Under the pieces are notes generated by a model that saw only the letters and a list, made by a program, of their open reading frames with translations, did no database searches and was not told the DNA's origin. DNA of 47,078 nucleotides from contig NZ_AJLR01000037.1 in NCBI RefSeq assembly GCF_000307855.1, positions 1 through 47,078 of the forward strand, given 5' to 3'. Origin of the DNA: Schinkia azotoformans LMG 9581 (GTDB lineage: Bacteria; Bacillota; Bacilli; Bacillales; Bacillaceae_J). Positions 9,421 to 17,858 of the stretch are shown piece by piece; position 1 is the stretch's first letter, and each line of letters opens with the position of its first letter. The translations under genes and the position numbers were made by a program.

Positions 9421-9936
9421 ATGCTAGAAAAAATCAAGGCAATTGATAAGAAATTATGGGTATTCATCGGGTTGTTTATCGGTATCGTTTTTGCTGCAGC
9501 AAGTGCACAGGCTCTGCATTATACCGATTCTGCTGATTTTTGTGCAACCTGTCACCCAATGGAGACGGCATATAGTAGTTTTAACGATTCTGTTCATGCG
9601 GACCTAACCTGTAATCAATGTCATGCACCAACAGACAGTATCGTAAGCAAGTATATGTTTAAAGCAAAAGCTGGTGCCCATGATTTTTACATGAATACAT
9701 TTAATGTCGATGAAATTCCTGATGTTATTCATGCGAAACAGGCTACAACAGATGTCGTTCAAGAAAACTGTATTAGCTGTCACGAAAATACGATTAAGAC
9801 AGTCAAACATGATGCAAAAGAAAATTGTATAGACTGTCACAGACAAGTGCCTCACGGTAAGAAAAACAAGTATAAAAATGATGAGTTTTTTAAACCGGGT
9901 GAATACGATATAAGCGGAAGAGAGGATGGAGTATAA
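9421..9936 (+). CDS. nrfH: Tetraheme cytochrome c quinol dehydrogenase NrfH
   Basis: NapC/NirT family membrane cytochrome that takes electrons from menaquinol and passes them to NrfA. One N-terminal membrane helix (about 12-31) and four CXXCH heme sites: 41-45 CATCH, 64-68 CNQCH, 117-121 CISCH, 136-140 CIDCH. The usual NrfH residues around heme 1 (CATCHPM) are present. I choose ATG 9421, eleven bases from GGAAAGGAG, rather than the upstream ATG 9373. It is 171 residues. The next gene begins one base after its stop. Confidence 0.94.
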   Translation: MLEKIKAIDKKLWVFIGLFIGIVFAAASAQALHYTDSADFCATCHPMETAYSSFNDSVHADLTCNQCHAPTDSIVSKYMFKAKAGAHDFYMNTFNVDEIPDVIHAKQATTDVVQENCISCHENTIKTVKHDAKENCIDCHRQVPHGKKNKYKNDEFFKPGEYDISGREDGV

Positions 9937-9937
9937 C

Positions 9938-11395
9938 ATGAATAGCTTGAAGCGCGCTCTACTCTTAGCTGTGGTTGCAATTTTTGCACTGGCAATTATG
10001 GCTGCATGTGGAGCAAAAGATACCAAGAATGGTAGTGCTTCAGAGCCGATTGATACAGGTTTGCCGGCCGATACAATCAGCAATGAAGCATTTAAAGATT
10101 TATTCCCACTTCAATATGAAAGTTTTAATGCAACGAAGGATATGTCAGACACAAAATATGGCGGTTCAGTACCGACTTCTAAATTTGATCAAAGTAAAGA
10201 GCCTTTATTACCAATTTTATTTAATGGTTACGGATTTGCACTAGAGTATAATGAAGACCGCGGTCACGTTTATGCTAATGAAGATATCGAAAAAATTGCT
10301 CGTATTAACGACAAATCATTTGGTTCTTGTTTAACTTGTAAATCAACAGCGGTACCACAATTATTAAAAGAAGAAAACATGGGTGACAAGTATTGGGGAG
10401 CTAATTTCCGTGCTGAAGTGTTACCTGCAGCAAAAGAAATGGGTCACTCTCCAATTGGATGTTCTGACTGTCATGACCCTCAAACAATGGAATTAAGAGT
10501 AACGCGTCCAAGTTTTGCTAAAGCAATGGAATCACAAGGAATTGATATTTCAAATCCAACAAAAAATCAAATGCGTACATATGTATGTGCACAATGTCAT
10601 GTAGAATATTACTTTGAGCCAGAAAAGAAAGAAGTAGTATTCCCATGGGCAAATGGTTTCAAGCCGGAAGAAATGTATGAATACTATGAAACAGTTGCCA
10701 AAGACCAAGGTTTTAAATCTGATTGGCAGCATAATATTTCAGGCGCACCAATGTTAAAAGCACAGCATCCTGAGTTTGAAACTGTGTCAACAGGTACACA
10801 TGGTAAAAACGGTGTTTCTTGTGCAGATTGTCACATGCCTTATGAGCGTTCAGACGGTAAGAAGAAAGTTTCTTCTCATAACTGGACTTCACCACTTAAA
10901 AATATAGAAGCATCATGCCGTACTTGTCATGCTGACAAGACAGCCGAAGAACTAAAGAACAATGTAGAGTCAATCCAAGATACACATAAAGACGCACTAG
11001 ATAAAGCAGAAGAAATTTCTGTTTCATCACATTATTATGTAAATAAGATGATTACTGCAAAAGCACCTGCAGCAAAAATTGCAGAAGCTCAAGAATTAGT
11101 ACGTAAAGCTCAATGGTTCTGGGATATTATCGCTGCAGAAAATTCAACTGGTTTCCATAACCCGCAAGGTGCAATGGATTCACTAAAAATGTCATCTGAA
11201 TATTCAAGTGAAGCTATTATTCTAGCAACTGAAGAGCTAGTTAAGCTTGGTGTTAATGTTGACGAGCTTAAAGCTGAAATCGAAAAAGCAACAAAAGCAG
11301 TATTAGCTGAAACTGATAACTTTAAGAAGAAAGATCATGCAACAAATACTTTCTTCCCAGCTCAACAGCCACCTGCTGCACCAGCTAAAAAATAA
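9938..11395 (+). CDS. nrfA: Ammonia-forming cytochrome c nitrite reductase NrfA
   Basis: Pentaheme enzyme reducing nitrite to ammonium with six electrons, outside the membrane. It is made as a lipoprotein: lipobox MAAC, lipidated Cys at 24. The catalytic heme has the special CXXCK site (CLTCK, 131-135); four normal sites follow at 175 CSDCH, 217 CAQCH, 295 CADCH and 327 CRTCH. The active-site region CAQCHVEYYF and the distal His loop STGTHGKNGVSC are visible. 485 residues, normal. It starts at ATG 9938; an in-frame ATG at 9926 is less likely. It forms an operon with nrfH. Confidence 0.96.
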   Translation: MNSLKRALLLAVVAIFALAIMAACGAKDTKNGSASEPIDTGLPADTISNEAFKDLFPLQYESFNATKDMSDTKYGGSVPTSKFDQSKEPLLPILFNGYGFALEYNEDRGHVYANEDIEKIARINDKSFGSCLTCKSTAVPQLLKEENMGDKYWGANFRAEVLPAAKEMGHSPIGCSDCHDPQTMELRVTRPSFAKAMESQGIDISNPTKNQMRTYVCAQCHVEYYFEPEKKEVVFPWANGFKPEEMYEYYETVAKDQGFKSDWQHNISGAPMLKAQHPEFETVSTGTHGKNGVSCADCHMPYERSDGKKKVSSHNWTSPLKNIEASCRTCHADKTAEELKNNVESIQDTHKDALDKAEEISVSSHYYVNKMITAKAPAAKIAEAQELVRKAQWFWDIIAAENSTGFHNPQGAMDSLKMSSEYSSEAIILATEELVKLGVNVDELKAEIEKATKAVLAETDNFKKKDHATNTFFPAQQPPAAPAKK

Positions 11396-11412
11396 GTAAT
11401 ATTTGTTCAGAG

Positions 11413-11450
11413 GCATCGTGCATCATTCATGGATGTACGATGCTTTCTTA
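11413..11450 (+). terminator. Terminator after nrfA
   Basis: A 12-bp stem, GCATCGTGCATC (11413-11424) with GATGTACGATGC (11432-11443), has one G-U pair and is followed by TTTCTTATT. It separates nrfHA from the ccm cluster. Confidence 0.75.
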
Positions 11451-11595
11451 TTGAGAACTATTTTTTGTTAATAGAACTTTTTGATAATTTTAGTATATAA
11501 AAAAACAACCTAAAATACAACGTAAAAGAATGTTTGTCCATGAAATTTATCACGGACTGATGTAACGATTTTATGAATTATTATATGTATGAATT

Positions 11596-11625
11596 TTGAC
11601 AATAGTTCTGTGCTTATGTTATTAA
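11596..11625 (+). promoter_or_regulatory. Likely promoter of the ccm cluster
   Basis: TTGACA at 11596-11601 and TATTAA at 11620-11625 with an 18-base spacer lie about 80 bases before the first gene. The -35 is a perfect match and the -10 is 4 of 6. The gene-free stretch 11396-11704 otherwise holds only the nrfA terminator and A/T-rich sequence. Confidence 0.5.
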
Positions 11626-11704
11626 CCTAAGTTTTCTAATACAATCATTGTAGATTTATTAGAATAATAACTTCATTTATTTTCGAAAAGAAGGGGTGCC
11701 TTTT

Positions 11705-12691
11705 ATGAAGCACTTTTTACATAATGGATTATTAATTGTTATAGCTTTTACTTTTAGTTTCATCTGGTTCATGAGCCCAGATGAACCGAAAGCGGAAATG
11801 AATCAATTCAAATTTGAAGAACTGACAATCGTGCTTATGCCAGAATACAATCTGCATCCGGATGAGGACATAACCGATCCCAATCTATTAATCGGTTTTC
11901 ATGGAAAAATAATGAATCAATCTAAAGATGAAATAAAAAGTGTAACAGTGCGGGTTCCGGCAAAAGAAAAGAATTTTGTCGTAAGTCTAGCGGCTGTTCA
12001 AACTTCAGATACAGAGGAAACGGTTAAAGAAATAAAGTACAAGCTAAATGAGGATGAAGAATCTATCACTCTCCAATTCCCGGAAGCTGTTCAGCCTGGG
12101 GCCACTTTGAAATTTATGCTTGAGTACTTCTATACACCAATAAAGGTTACAAATGAACAAAAAGAGTTTTCCTACTCTTACTCGGCAATTGCGGATGCGG
12201 ACTTAATGAATCTTATGCTGTTCGAACCACTTGGAACAGAAAGCTTAACGGCAACGCCAGCCAGTCAAAAACAAGCTACCGATACGATGGGCGTTAAGAT
12301 GCATTTATATGAATATAAAAATGTCAAAACAGGGGATGAGAAGCAATACAGTTTTTCGTATGTGAAAGTCGATGATGTGACAACTGTTGAAAAGGTTGAA
12401 CAAATCACATCAGAGCATAGTGAATTAACAGAAGCACTCAATGAGGAACAAATCCAAGCTAAAAGCGAAACGACTGCTAAAGGAGTATTCAATGCAGAAT
12501 TAATAGTTGGAATAGCATTAATCCTCATTATCGCTATTTTATTTGTAGTCATGTTTATGAAAAAAAGAAAGCAAAGGAATACGAAAGTAAATAATCCTTC
12601 CATTGCCGATAAAAAAGAACTAAGGAAACTGCTTGCTGAAGGGAAAATCGGTGAAAAAGAATATATGGAAAAGCTATCTAAGACTAAATAA
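11705..12691 (+). CDS. Membrane protein of unknown function at the head of the ccm cluster, SHOCT-like tail
   Basis: Not a recognised Ccm component. From ATG 11705 it has an N-terminal helix (about 8-21), an extracytoplasmic domain of about 240 residues predicted as beta-rich, a second helix near 264-285 (LIVGIALILIIAILFVVMF), then a basic cytosolic tail ending in KKELRKLLAEGKIGEKEYMEKL. That tail resembles the short SHOCT oligomerisation motif. The layout (outside domain between two helices) could suit a chaperone or a redox or heme-handling partner. The start is set by AAGGGG at 11691-11696. It is followed after 13 bases by ccmE, so it belongs to the operon. Confidence 0.7.
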   Translation: MKHFLHNGLLIVIAFTFSFIWFMSPDEPKAEMNQFKFEELTIVLMPEYNLHPDEDITDPNLLIGFHGKIMNQSKDEIKSVTVRVPAKEKNFVVSLAAVQTSDTEETVKEIKYKLNEDEESITLQFPEAVQPGATLKFMLEYFYTPIKVTNEQKEFSYSYSAIADADLMNLMLFEPLGTESLTATPASQKQATDTMGVKMHLYEYKNVKTGDEKQYSFSYVKVDDVTTVEKVEQITSEHSELTEALNEEQIQAKSETTAKGVFNAELIVGIALILIIAILFVVMFMKKRKQRNTKVNNPSIADKKELRKLLAEGKIGEKEYMEKLSKTK

Positions 12692-12704
12692 GGAGTGAAA
12701 AGTA

Positions 12705-13145
12705 TTGAAAAAGAATACGAAAATGTTAATGGGTTTTAGTGCAATTTTTATCGGTATAGTAATCCTTCTTATCGCCGCTACACCTGGTTCGAGCGGGACG
12801 GAGCTGACCCTTGAAGAGTTTATTAAGGAGCCGCTGAAATATGAAGACCGCTATGTGATGACCCAAGGGAATTTAATCGAAGATACGATTACATGGGATG
12901 CAGACAAAATTGATTTGCGTTTTGATATTAAAGACGATAAAGGAAATGTATTACACGTTCAGCATACCGGTGTGAAACCGGACAATTTCACAGAGGGGGT
13001 TATTGTCATCATCGAAGGCTTTGTAAATAAAGATGGCTCATTCACTGCTGAAAAAGTACAAACAAAATGTCCTTCAAAATATGAAGGAGAAGATGCAGGT
13101 AACTATGACCTAGAAACACATCAAAAGCTGACTGAAACAAAGTAA
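12705..13145 (+). CDS. ccmE: Heme chaperone CcmE, Cys-type (CXXXY) variant
   Basis: CcmE holds heme on the outer membrane face and hands it to CcmF. One N-terminal helix (about 8-24), then an OB-fold domain (KYEDRYVMTQGNL, LRFDIKDDKGNVLHVQHTGVKPDNFTEG, VIVIIEGFVNKDGSFTAEKV). The classical heme-binding His block reads VLAKHDEXY; here it is VQTKCPSKYEG, so Cys122 replaces His and Tyr126 is kept: a CXXXY motif. That variant is known from archaea and some sulfate reducers. Start TTG 12705 with AAGGAGTG. Confidence 0.88.
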   Translation: MKKNTKMLMGFSAIFIGIVILLIAATPGSSGTELTLEEFIKEPLKYEDRYVMTQGNLIEDTITWDADKIDLRFDIKDDKGNVLHVQHTGVKPDNFTEGVIVIIEGFVNKDGSFTAEKVQTKCPSKYEGEDAGNYDLETHQKLTETK

Positions 13146-13176
13146 GAATATAGTCAGACAGAAGGAGCAGTAATAA

Positions 13177-15162
13177 ATGTACATCATAGGAACGGTAACG
13201 ATCTATTTAGGACTTGTTATTTCGATCTACGCCTTAATCGCTTTTATTATTGGTATTCGTAAGCAAAATCAATCCTGGATCAACAGCGGGAAAAATAGTG
13301 TATTGATGATGTTCTTTATCTCTAGCATTTTAATGACACTATTATTCTTAGCACTAGGAACAGACCAGTACCAGTTTAAATATGTTTCAACCTATACGAG
13401 CTCAGACCTTGCCCTAATCTATAAGCTTTGTGCCTTATGGGCGGGAAATGCCGGATCGCTTTTACTATGGACGTTCTTCTTAACGATGTATAACGCGATG
13501 GTCATTTTCTCTAAGAAGATGAAAGCAAATCCGATGGTTCCCTATATTTCATCCATTCTACTAGGAAATACAATATTCTTTTACTTTTTACTGGCAACGA
13601 CAGCAAAACCTTTTGAATTAAATGAAGTCATTCCCAGAGAGGGTAACGGATTAAACCCAATGCTTCAGGACCCAGGGATGATTCTTCATCCGGTAACCCT
13701 GTATTTAGGGTATGTTGGTATGGCTGTTCCATTTGCGTTTGCGATTGCGGCCCTTATGTTAAAGAATGTTGATTCATTTTGGATTCGGATGACTAGACGT
13801 TGGACGCTTTTAGCTTGGCTATTTTTAACGCTAGGCAACGTCATTGGCGGCTGGTGGGCTTACTTGGAATTAGGCTGGGGCGGCTATTGGGCTTGGGACC
13901 CGGTTGAAAATGCTTCTTTTATGCCATGGTTAACAGTAACGGCGTTTTTACATTCAGTGATGATCCAAGAACGTAAGCAAATGCTAAAGGTATGGAATTT
14001 AAGCTTAATTATTTTATCCTACTCATTAACATTATTTGGAACATTCCTCGTAAGAAGTGGAGTGTTAACGTCAGTCCATGCATTTGGGGATTCCAATCTT
14101 GGAACGTATTTCTTAATCTTTATGGCATTTGCCGTTATATTTGCTATGTATGTGATGATGAGCCGCTATCAGCTATTAAAAAAGGACAGCGGACAATTTG
14201 AATCCTTCTTATCGAAGGAAAGCAGCTTCTTAATTAATAACTTAATCTTGGTTGGTGCTACCTTTGCCGTCTTTTGGGGAACGATATTCCCACTTGTGTC
14301 CGAAGCAGTAAAAGGAACGAAAGTAACCGTAGGAATCCCATTTTTTAATACGGTTATGTCACCGATATTGTTAGGGTTAATGTTTGTAATGGCTGTTTGT
14401 CCATTGATTGCATGGCAAAAGTCAACCGTGAAAAACTTACAAAAGAATTTCGTGGTTCCTGCCTTATTAAGTATAATCGTTGCCGTTATCTTATTCGTCT
14501 TCGGTATTCGTGGAGCCTATCCGTTGGTTTCATTTGGTATCGTGTCCTTTATGTTACTGACACATCTTCTAGAAATCTATCGTGGTGTCAGGGCAAGAAG
14601 ATCTGTTACGAAGGAAGCCTACCCGGTTGCATTGGTTCGCTTAATGACGAAGAATAGACGTCGATATGGCGGATATACCGTTCATTTCGGAATCGCTTTA
14701 ATGGCGATTGGGATTATTGGTTCACAAAACTTTGATGTTGAAACAATGAAAACAGTGGCAATCGGTGAAACGATTCAGCTTGAAAACTTTAAAGTCACTT
14801 ATGAAGAATTGGGACAAAAGCGGGAAGGTATGAATGATGTTGTGTATGCAGTCCTTTCAGTTGAAAAGGATGGTAAAAAGCTTGGGAAAGTGATCCCGGA
14901 GAAGATTTTCTTCGGAAATAACAATCAGCCCCCTTCAACCCGGGTTGGACTATTGTCAAGTTGGGAAGAAGACCTTTACACAGTTCTAAGCACCTGGGAG
15001 GCTGACAAGCGTGCCACCTTTGTAGTTCGTATCAATCCATTAGTGAAATGGATTTGGACTGGTGGAATTGTTGTTATTATTGGTACTCTGTTTGCAATTT
15101 GGGGCGGAAAATATAATCAAATTACACCAAGATACACTGGGGCAGAGCGCAAGGTCTCATAG
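13177..15162 (+). CDS. ccmF: Cytochrome c heme lyase subunit CcmF
   Basis: Large polytopic membrane protein that ligates heme from CcmE to apocytochrome; NrfE is a relative. 661 residues, normal. It shows LNPMLQDPGMILHPVTLYLGYV at 159-180 with a conserved His, and the WWD heme-handling signature GWWAYLELGWGGYWAWDPVENASFMPW around 225-251, with many helices before and after and the C-terminal extracytoplasmic domain plus last helix typical of CcmF. ATG 13177 has GAAGGAG. Being the only CcmF here, it would also have to serve the CXXCK site of NrfA, unless a separate lyase exists elsewhere. Confidence 0.94.
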   Translation: MYIIGTVTIYLGLVISIYALIAFIIGIRKQNQSWINSGKNSVLMMFFISSILMTLLFLALGTDQYQFKYVSTYTSSDLALIYKLCALWAGNAGSLLLWTFFLTMYNAMVIFSKKMKANPMVPYISSILLGNTIFFYFLLATTAKPFELNEVIPREGNGLNPMLQDPGMILHPVTLYLGYVGMAVPFAFAIAALMLKNVDSFWIRMTRRWTLLAWLFLTLGNVIGGWWAYLELGWGGYWAWDPVENASFMPWLTVTAFLHSVMIQERKQMLKVWNLSLIILSYSLTLFGTFLVRSGVLTSVHAFGDSNLGTYFLIFMAFAVIFAMYVMMSRYQLLKKDSGQFESFLSKESSFLINNLILVGATFAVFWGTIFPLVSEAVKGTKVTVGIPFFNTVMSPILLGLMFVMAVCPLIAWQKSTVKNLQKNFVVPALLSIIVAVILFVFGIRGAYPLVSFGIVSFMLLTHLLEIYRGVRARRSVTKEAYPVALVRLMTKNRRRYGGYTVHFGIALMAIGIIGSQNFDVETMKTVAIGETIQLENFKVTYEELGQKREGMNDVVYAVLSVEKDGKKLGKVIPEKIFFGNNNQPPSTRVGLLSSWEEDLYTVLSTWEADKRATFVVRINPLVKWIWTGGIVVIIGTLFAIWGGKYNQITPRYTGAERKVS

Positions 15163-15184
15163 ATTGTTGGAAGGGGGCATCCTT

Positions 15185-15664
15185 ATGAGGAAATTAATAC
15201 TTGTACTATTACTACCTATCCTTTTCATTTCAAATCATTCCCTAGCTGCAGACGACTTTGATTACAGCCGCAAAGACTTTCAGGCGGTGGTTCAAATGCT
15301 CGACATGGAAGGCCACGGGAATGATGATTTAGCAACGTGTAATGTAAAACAGCTTTATTACAAAGAAGTTGCCGAAATGATGCAAAAGGGTATGAATAAA
15401 GATGAAATATTAGCTTATTACGTAGACCAGATGGGTGAAGAAGCGTTGAAGGCTCCTTTAAAAAGCGGTTTTAGCTTAACCGCTTGGATTACACCTTTTC
15501 TCATATTAATAGCAGCAGCCTTGTTAGTTTATGTTCTAATCCAAAAATGGGTTAAAAAACGAAATTCATTGCCAACTGAAAAAATAAAACCATCGACGTT
15601 AGATGAGACAGAAAATGAGATTTTACTATCAGTGATCGAAGAAGAACGGAAAAAGTACTTTTAG
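15185..15664 (+). CDS. ccmH: CcmH-like protein with a single cysteine
   Basis: Signal peptide, then a CcmH/CycL-type three-helix domain and a C-terminal membrane helix (about 99-121). The family redox motif is LRCXXCQ; here it reads LATCNVKQLYYKEV, so the first Cys (52) stays while the second is Lys (55). It is the only Cys in the 159 residues. The following helix pattern VAEMMQKGMNKDEILAYYVDQMGEEAL matches CcmH well. A dithiol/disulfide cycle within this protein is therefore not possible. ATG 15185 has GGAAGGGGG; the longer frame from 15062 overlaps ccmF. Confidence 0.82.
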   Translation: MRKLILVLLLPILFISNHSLAADDFDYSRKDFQAVVQMLDMEGHGNDDLATCNVKQLYYKEVAEMMQKGMNKDEILAYYVDQMGEEALKAPLKSGFSLTAWITPFLILIAAALLVYVLIQKWVKKRNSLPTEKIKPSTLDETENEILLSVIEEERKKYF

Positions 15665-15677
15665 GAAGTGAACGAAG

Positions 15678-16061
15678 ATGGATCTAATTTCAATTATCGC
15701 CAGTATCATGCTGGTAATTGGGTGTTTATATTTTATATGGATGCCTTTTACGGCTAAGAAGGCATCGTCCGTATATAAAGCAACAGTATTTGTAGATGAC
15801 AAAATAAAAAAAGAAGAGTTATATGCAACACTTAATGAAATTGAAATGGATTATAAGATGAACAAGCTTTCTTTTGATGACTATCAAAATATGAAGAAGG
15901 CTTATGAGCTTGAGGTAGCGACGATTATCAAAAATGAAAATGAACTTGGAAGAAAGAGTATTAAGCATAAGGAAAGCACAGCTGATACTATCAAAAAAAT
16001 TGAAGCTGAAATTGATGCAGAATTAGCTTCGCTTCGTCAAGAAAGGAGGATGAAATCGTAA
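15678..16061 (+). CDS. Small membrane protein, CcmI-like N-terminal part
   Basis: 127 residues: one helix (about 3-23) and a charged helical tail predicted as coiled coil. The stretch KKEELYATLNEIEMDYKMNKLSFDDYQNMK resembles the segment that follows the first helix in CcmI/CycH apocytochrome-chaperone proteins, but no TPR domain is present. An apocytochrome-holding or scaffold role is inference. ATG 15678 lies 13 bases after ccmH. Its stop overlaps the next start (TAATG). Confidence 0.6.
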   Translation: MDLISIIASIMLVIGCLYFIWMPFTAKKASSVYKATVFVDDKIKKEELYATLNEIEMDYKMNKLSFDDYQNMKKAYELEVATIIKNENELGRKSIKHKESTADTIKKIEAEIDAELASLRQERRMKS

Positions 16062-16456
16062 TGTTCTTACTACTCGCTCAATCAACCATTACGAATACAG
16101 CTCCTTCCTTCCATAATCCAGGACTTATAAGAATGTGGTATGAATCCCCGTTAAGAGACTTCAACCCGCATGTTTTGATGGTTATTTTTGCAGTGTTATT
16201 AATAGCTTGGATTTATTATTATTTCGCTTTCGTAGTAAAAAAAGCGAGATTAGAAGAACAAATGTTAATAGATAGTGAAGAGGGCAGATTCCAGCAGTTA
16301 CTAACAAAAAGAACGGCTCTCTTAAACAAAATGGTAGAGTTAGAAGAAACGTTTGAGGCAGGAAAAATTGATGAATTAGAATTTGAAAAGAAAATTAATG
16401 CTTGTAAACAGCATTTAATAGAAGTAAAGCTTGATCTGAAACAATTTACGGACTAA
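16061..16456 (+). CDS. Small membrane protein of the ccm cluster, coiled-coil tail
   Basis: 131 residues, not recognised. It has a short outside N-terminus, one helix at about 38-61 (HVLMVIFAVLLIAWIYYYFAFVV), then a coiled-coil tail with RTALLNKMVELEETFEAGKIDELEFEKKI. This has the same build as its upstream neighbour, and a similar L-x-x-x-E-x-x-F-x-x-G-K-I pattern, suggesting that the two are paralogues or partners. The start overlaps the previous stop by one base, so translation is coupled. I infer a role in cytochrome assembly from position only. Confidence 0.6.
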   Translation: MFLLLAQSTITNTAPSFHNPGLIRMWYESPLRDFNPHVLMVIFAVLLIAWIYYYFAFVVKKARLEEQMLIDSEEGRFQQLLTKRTALLNKMVELEETFEAGKIDELEFEKKINACKQHLIEVKLDLKQFTD

Positions 16457-16473
16457 CTGGGGAGGGCTGAACA

Positions 16474-17169
16474 TTGATTGTAATTAAAGAATTAAATAAA
16501 ACTATCGGCGAAAAGACAATTCTGCGTAATGTCAGCCTCCAGGTTGACAAAGGGGATACCGTCGGCATCTTGGGCCCTAATGGCGCTGGGAAGAGCACGA
16601 TTCTGAAAATTATCGGCGGGTTAATGAAACCCTCTTCAGGTACTGTTAAAATTGAAGGTCAAAAAATCAAGGATAACCCGCTTGAAACAAAAAAAAGAAT
16701 AGGGTTTTTAGCACATAATAGTTACTTATATGACCATTTTTCACCGCTTGAGAATTTAAAATTCTTTGGGAAATTATATAATGTTGAAAACTGTGAAGTA
16801 AAGGCAAAAGATTTGATTCGTGAAGTTGGGCTGACTTATTTCATGCATGAACCTATCCGTTCCTTTTCTCGTGGTATGATTCAACGTCTGGCAATAGCGA
16901 GGGCGATCATTCATGATCCGGAAATATTAATATTAGATGAACCCCATACCGGTCTCGATCAGCATGCTGTTACACTATTAAATAATGTAATTTTAAAAAT
17001 GAAAGAAAAGGGTTCGACGATACTAATGGTTACCCATGATTTTGCGCAAACCGTAGAAACATGTGATCGGATTGTTATTATGAAGCATGGAGTTATTCTC
17101 GATGATTTTAAAGTAACAAATCCTGATGTTGATATGATTTATGAAAAATATGTAGAGCAGGTGGGCTAA
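16474..17169 (+). CDS. ccmA: Heme exporter ATP-binding protein CcmA
   Basis: ABC ATPase of the CcmAB complex, which powers release of holo-CcmE from CcmC. Walker A GPNGAGKST at 34-42, signature SRGMIQRLAIARA, Walker B ILILDEPHTGLD and the switch His in MVTHDF. 231 residues. Start TTG 16474 with GGGGAGGG. CcmB follows with a two-base gap. On its own the ATPase is generic; the neighbours fix the name. Confidence 0.9.
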   Translation: MIVIKELNKTIGEKTILRNVSLQVDKGDTVGILGPNGAGKSTILKIIGGLMKPSSGTVKIEGQKIKDNPLETKKRIGFLAHNSYLYDHFSPLENLKFFGKLYNVENCEVKAKDLIREVGLTYFMHEPIRSFSRGMIQRLAIARAIIHDPEILILDEPHTGLDQHAVTLLNNVILKMKEKGSTILMVTHDFAQTVETCDRIVIMKHGVILDDFKVTNPDVDMIYEKYVEQVG

Positions 17170-17171
17170 AG

Positions 17172-17855
17172 ATGGGCAAAATTTTAAAAACAGCATTAGT
17201 CATCACCTCAAAAGATTTATATTCTGAGTGGAAAACAAAACAAATCATCAGTACGATGTTAATTTTTTCAGCACTTGTCATTGTTACGTTTAGTTTTGCC
17301 TTTGATCCGGCTAATAATACGGTCAAAGTGGTCATACCGGGAATGATTTGGGTAATTACGATTTTTTCCGGGATTCTCGGACTTAATCGCTCCTTTTTAG
17401 GAGAACAGGCCAATGATAGTCTAAATGGTTTAATCGTCGCACCTGTTGATCCTTCAAGTGTTTATCTTGGTAAGTTCTTATCTAATTTTCTTTTAGTAAT
17501 TTTAGTTCAAATCGTAGCGGTTCCACTTTTATTTATTTTATTTGATTTTAAAATTTTAGGGCATATTGGCTTGTTAATCATTGTTTTATTACTAGGAACG
17601 TTTGGGTTCATTAGTGTGGGTACTTTTTTAGCTGCGTTATCAGCGAACTCGAAGAGCAGTGAAATGCTGTTGCCAATCATCCTGTTCCCGGTCGTAAGCC
17701 CTGTATTAATTGGAGCTGTACAAGCTACAAAAATTATTCTTATTAACTTTGAAAATATCGCTAGTGCTTTTTCGTGGATGAAATTGATGGCAGCCTATGA
17801 CCTCGTGTTCTTTGTCATTTGCTTTATCCTGTTTGAATATGTGTTGGAGGTGTAA
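17172..17855 (+). CDS. ccmB: Heme exporter permease CcmB
   Basis: Integral membrane subunit that works with CcmA. About six helices in 227 residues, with the CcmB signature WKTKQIISTMLIFSALVIVTFSFAF at the first helix and GILGLNRSFLGEQANDSLNGLIVAPVD in the first loop. A close match in length and pattern. ATG 17172 starts directly after ccmA; ccmC follows after three bases. Confidence 0.92.
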   Translation: MGKILKTALVITSKDLYSEWKTKQIISTMLIFSALVIVTFSFAFDPANNTVKVVIPGMIWVITIFSGILGLNRSFLGEQANDSLNGLIVAPVDPSSVYLGKFLSNFLLVILVQIVAVPLLFILFDFKILGHIGLLIIVLLLGTFGFISVGTFLAALSANSKSSEMLLPIILFPVVSPVLIGAVQATKIILINFENIASAFSWMKLMAAYDLVFFVICFILFEYVLEV

Positions 17856-17858
17856 GGA

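Noticed and set aside
9604-10083. 159-codon open frame opposite nrfH/nrfA
   Set aside because: Lies across two clear cytochrome genes on the other strand, with no ribosome binding site.
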